A stretch of 8,297 bases of DNA from the NCBI GenBank assembly GCA_033763845.1, contig JANRJR010000039.1, positions 1 through 8,297 on the forward strand. The letters run 5' to 3'. The DNA is from DASZBR01 sp033763845 (GTDB lineage Bacteria; Pseudomonadota; Gammaproteobacteria; DASZBR01). Of this stretch, positions 6,784-8,297 are shown one piece after another. The stretch's first letter is position 1. Each line of letters begins with the position of its first letter. The notes beneath the pieces were generated by a model, which was not told the DNA's origin, made no database searches, and saw only the letters and a list, made by a program, of their open reading frames with translations. A program made the position numbers and the translations under genes.

Positions 6784-7513
6784 AAATACCGTCATTGGCA
6801 TACATGCCGTTGAAGCTTTATTAATTCATTCTCCTGAAAAAATTCAAGATTTGTTTTTAAATCAATCGCGTCAAGATGAAAAATTCGCAAAAATTATTTC
6901 GCTTGCCAAACTTAACCATATTTCTATTCAAAAACTCACGGATATTCCTGACCATTCTCAGGGTGTTGTTGCAATGTGTCGTGCTTCGCATCATTCATCT
7001 TCTCCTAAATTTTCTGATTTAAAAGACATTCTCGAGAACTTAACAAAACCAGCTTTATTTTTAATTTTAGATGGCGTTCAAGATCCGCATAATTTAGGCG
7101 CCTGTATTCGTTCTGCGAATGCAGCCGGTGTAGACGCTGTGATTATTCCAAAAGACAGAGCCGCGCCTCTTAACGAAACTGCAAAAAAAGCTGCATCAGG
7201 TGCTGCAGAATTTACAAATGTCATTACCGTTACCAATCTTTCTCAAACCATAGAATTATTAAAAAAACATAATGTTTGGGTTTATGGCTTAGATGGTTCT
7301 GCTCAAAAAACATTATTTTCTCAAGATTTCAAACATTCGACGGCATTTGTGATGGGCAGTGAAGGTGAAGGTTTGAGAAGATTAACGCGTGAGCATTGTG
7401 ACGAATTGATTGCGATTCCGATGGCAGGTGAGATTGAGTCTTTGAATGTTTCGGTCGCAGCGGGAATATGTTTGTTTGAGGTCACAAGACAGCGTTTGTC
7501 ATCCCGAGCATAA
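6761..7513 (+). CDS. rlmB: 23S rRNA (guanosine-2251-2'-O)-methyltransferase RlmB
   Basis: RlmB is a SPOUT (TrmH-type) methyltransferase that uses S-adenosylmethionine to methylate the 2'-O of G2251 in the peptidyl-transferase P loop of 23S rRNA. The N-terminal substrate-binding domain opens with VIGIHAVEALL (11-21). The knotted catalytic domain has motif 1 DPHNLGACIRSANAAGV (108-124, Asn111 and Arg117), motif 2 VMGSEGEGLRRLTREHCDEL (197-216) and motif 3 ESLNVSVAAGICLFE (226-240). The 250-residue length fits the family. I chose ATG 6761 over GTG 6749 because the latter adds only four residues deeper into rnr; neither has a strong Shine-Dalgarno site, so translational coupling to rnr is likely. 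The last five residues (LSSRA) and the TAA stop come from a partial REP-like repeat; a native end after VTRQR would match E. coli RlmB. Confidence 0.96.
   Translation: MANQRSAKNTVIGIHAVEALLIHSPEKIQDLFLNQSRQDEKFAKIISLAKLNHISIQKLTDIPDHSQGVVAMCRASHHSSSPKFSDLKDILENLTKPALFLILDGVQDPHNLGACIRSANAAGVDAVIIPKDRAAPLNETAKKAASGAAEFTNVITVTNLSQTIELLKKHNVWVYGLDGSAQKTLFSQDFKHSTAFVMGSEGEGLRRLTREHCDELIAIPMAGEIESLNVSVAAGICLFEVTRQRLSSRA
7497..7512 (+). repeat. REP-like dispersed repeat, partial copy inside the rlmB end
   Basis: TGTCATCCCGAGCATA is identical to the first 16 nt of the full copy starting at 7516, in the same orientation, at a 19-nt period. It encodes the last residues SSRA of RlmB and most of the stop codon. 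The right half of the repeat (GCGAGGGATCTC) is absent from this copy. Confidence 0.8.
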
Positions 7514-7515
7514 TC

Positions 7516-7545
7516 TGTCATCCCGAGCATAGCGAGGGATCTCCC
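7516..7545 (+). repeat. REP-like dispersed repeat, full copy after rlmB
   Basis: TGTCATCCCGAGC followed by ATAGCGAGGGATCTCCC matches the element at 4253-4280 in inverted orientation, differing by one base within the 28 shared positions. It begins 2 bp after the rlmB stop. The ATCCC/GGGAT arms can form a hairpin, but no T-run follows, so a terminator role is not evident. Confidence 0.8.
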
Positions 7546-7603
7546 ACTATTCATAAACACGCCAATTGCTTACATTCCAATATTTTTTGTACGCTATTGA
7601 CTA

Positions 7604-7632
7604 TTTACAGTATTATTTCCCTTATCTAAAAT
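7604..7632 (+). promoter_or_regulatory. Sigma70-type promoter of the second lipoprotein gene
   Basis: TTTACA (7604-7609) and TAAAAT (7627-7632) are 17 bp apart. Transcription would start near 7639, leaving a leader of about 30 nt with a GGAG site. A TTGACT just upstream (7598-7603) lacks a -10 box at a suitable distance. The promoter indicates this gene is independent of the rnr-rlmB operon. Confidence 0.6.
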
Positions 7633-7658
7633 GCGCGCTCTTAATAATTACGCAGTAT

Positions 7659-7662
7659 GGAG
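7659..7662 (+). promoter_or_regulatory. Ribosome binding site deciding the lipoprotein start
   Basis: GGAG lies 6 nt before ATG 7669 and 3 nt before ATG 7666. It overlaps the upstream ATG at 7657, which has no Shine-Dalgarno site of its own. The spacing favours 7669, giving the signal peptide MKIRKILAVLFG. Confidence 0.6.
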
Positions 7663-7668
7663 ATAATG

Positions 7669-8070
7669 ATGAAAATACGTAAAATACTCGCTGTTCTCTT
7701 TGGTTTTTCTTTTTGTTTCTTAACCGGTTGTGCTTCGATTGTTTCAGGTAACCACCAAAGTCTTTCTGTAAACACACCTCTTCAAAAAGATGCGACGTGT
7801 TCATTAAAGAATGACAAGGGTACCTGGTATGTTAATCGAACACCGGGATCTGTTACGGTTCAGCAAAGCTTTAAAGACATGTTAATTCATTGCGAAAAAG
7901 ACGGACGCCCAGTTGGAAATGCAAAAATCGCTTCAAAGGTAAAACCGATGTATTTTGGGAACATTATTTTTGGTGGAGTGATTGGCTTAATCGTTGATGG
8001 CGCAGACGGTGCAGGATTTGGTTATCCGACCGATGTCTCGATCCCCGCGCAAAATCCTGTGAAACAATAA
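7669..8070 (+). CDS. Putative lipoprotein (133 aa) with C-terminal glycine-rich hydrophobic segment
   Basis: The N-terminus is a lipoprotein signal: MKIRK, a hydrophobic core, then LTGC with Cys21 as the lipidated residue. The mature protein starts CASIVSGNHQSLSVNT, followed by a stretch with CSLKNDKGTWYVNRTPGSVTV and HCEKDG whose two cysteines could pair in the periplasm. The end has GNIIFGGVIGLIVDGADGAGFGYPTDVSI, a Gly-rich hydrophobic segment (about residues 97-125) that might associate with a membrane. The overall pattern resembles a family of small proteobacterial lipoproteins of unknown function that share the CAS(I/V)-SG start and the VDxxxGAxxxYP end (recalled, not searched). It has its own promoter and no co-directional partner; the next feature is a REPIN-like element. 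In-frame ATGs at 7657 and 7666 are less likely starts. Confidence 0.85.
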   Translation: MKIRKILAVLFGFSFCFLTGCASIVSGNHQSLSVNTPLQKDATCSLKNDKGTWYVNRTPGSVTVQQSFKDMLIHCEKDGRPVGNAKIASKVKPMYFGNIIFGGVIGLIVDGADGAGFGYPTDVSIPAQNPVKQ

Positions 8071-8081
8071 TCTACATTGTT

Positions 8082-8173
8082 GTAGGGGCGAGGCTTGCAG
8101 CCTGCAAGGCCATGCCTCGCCCTTCTTACCTTTTAAATATTTTTATTGGATCGGGCATGGCCCGATCCCTACC
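8082..8173. repeat. REPIN-like two-hairpin repeat element
   Basis: The first hairpin pairs GGGCGAGGC (8086-8094) with GCCTCGCCC (8114-8122) and encloses a smaller dyad, TTGCAG-C-CTGCAA (8095-8107). The second is a perfect 9-bp stem, GGATCGGGC-ATG-GCCCGATCC (8148-8168). The element begins GTAGGG and ends CCCTAC, and GGCCATGCC in the first hairpin is the exact reverse complement of GGCATGGCC in the second. Two inverted palindromic units around a short AT-rich spacer is the REPIN/MITE layout. No transposase is nearby. The first hairpin, followed by a T-rich stretch, may also end lipoprotein transcription. Confidence 0.65.
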
Positions 8174-8192
8174 ATCCATATAGATATCGACA

Positions 8193-8198
8193 TATAAT
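8193..8198 (+). promoter_or_regulatory. Candidate -10 box of the tRNA-Thr gene
   Basis: A perfect TATAAT lies 20 nt before the first base of the tRNA, giving a short leader of about 14 nt. The -35 region at the right distance (TACCAT, 8170-8175) is poor and overlaps the end of the REPIN-like element. Confidence 0.4.
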
Positions 8199-8218
8199 CC
8201 ACGACCTTATGTAAATTT

Positions 8219-8294
<76 letters not shown>

Positions 8295-8297
8295 GTA

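Noticed and set aside
7497..7545. Start of a CRISPR array
   Set aside because: Only two copies at a 19-nt period, one partial, with 3 nt between them; the same sequence is dispersed elsewhere in inverted orientation.
7321..7560. 79-residue minus-strand open frame across the rlmB end
   Set aside because: It is antisense to the conserved SPOUT motifs and its beginning is only REP-like repeat sequence.
7657..7668. Upstream ATG codons as the start of the second lipoprotein
   Set aside because: GGAG lies inside the 7657 codon run and is best spaced for ATG 7669; the longer form adds acidic MEIM before the signal peptide.
7622..7804. 60-residue minus-strand open frame
   Set aside because: It overlaps the promoter and signal peptide of the second lipoprotein gene and has basic, low-information composition.
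8148..8168. Perfect 21-nt hairpin as an intrinsic terminator
   Set aside because: Neither strand has a T-run directly after the stem; it is better explained as half of the REPIN-like element.

Overview
The window looks like an ordinary chromosomal segment of a moderately AT-rich gammaproteobacterium. MnmG, RNase R and RlmB all read as gammaproteobacterial-type proteins (judged from remembered family sequences), and the tRNA-Thr(CGU) closely resembles enterobacterial thrW. A Legionellales or Coxiella-like relative is possible, but nothing here proves the order.

Layout, left to right. Positions 1-1653 (minus) hold the 5' part, at least 551 codons, of a large protein of unknown function that starts with TTG and runs off the left edge. 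It follows mnmG (1698-3443, minus) after a 44-bp gap that contains a small hairpin, a perfect TATAAT and a Shine-Dalgarno site. A 22-bp gap, mostly occupied by an imperfect palindrome, separates mnmG from a divergent PhzF-family isomerase gene (3466-4248, plus). That gene converges on a small lipoprotein gene (4287-4535, minus), with a REP-like repeat and a possible terminator between them. The lipoprotein promoter overlaps the GTG start region of rnr (4591-6783, plus). rnr overlaps rlmB (6761-7513, plus), forming a small RNA-metabolism operon. Two copies of the REP-like repeat lie at the end of rlmB, and the first supplies its last codons and stop. A second lipoprotein gene (7669-8070, plus) follows with its own promoter. 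After it come a two-hairpin REPIN-like element (8082-8173) and a complete tRNA-Thr(CGU) gene (8219-8294).

Functionally, most recognisable genes serve translation and RNA maintenance: tRNA wobble-uridine modification (MnmG), structured-RNA decay (RNase R), 23S rRNA 2'-O-methylation (RlmB) and a tRNA. The two lipoproteins, the PhzF-like enzyme and the large unknown protein are separate units. No gap without a gene exceeds about 155 bp. I see no CRISPR array, transposase, prophage gene or toxin-antitoxin pair.

No complete new multi-gene system is visible. The points most worth a second look are the unrecognised large protein, a MnmG lacking about 50 residues of its C-terminal region, repeat sequence forming the end of rlmB, the palindrome between the divergent mnmG and phzF-like genes, and the REPIN-like element upstream of the tRNA.
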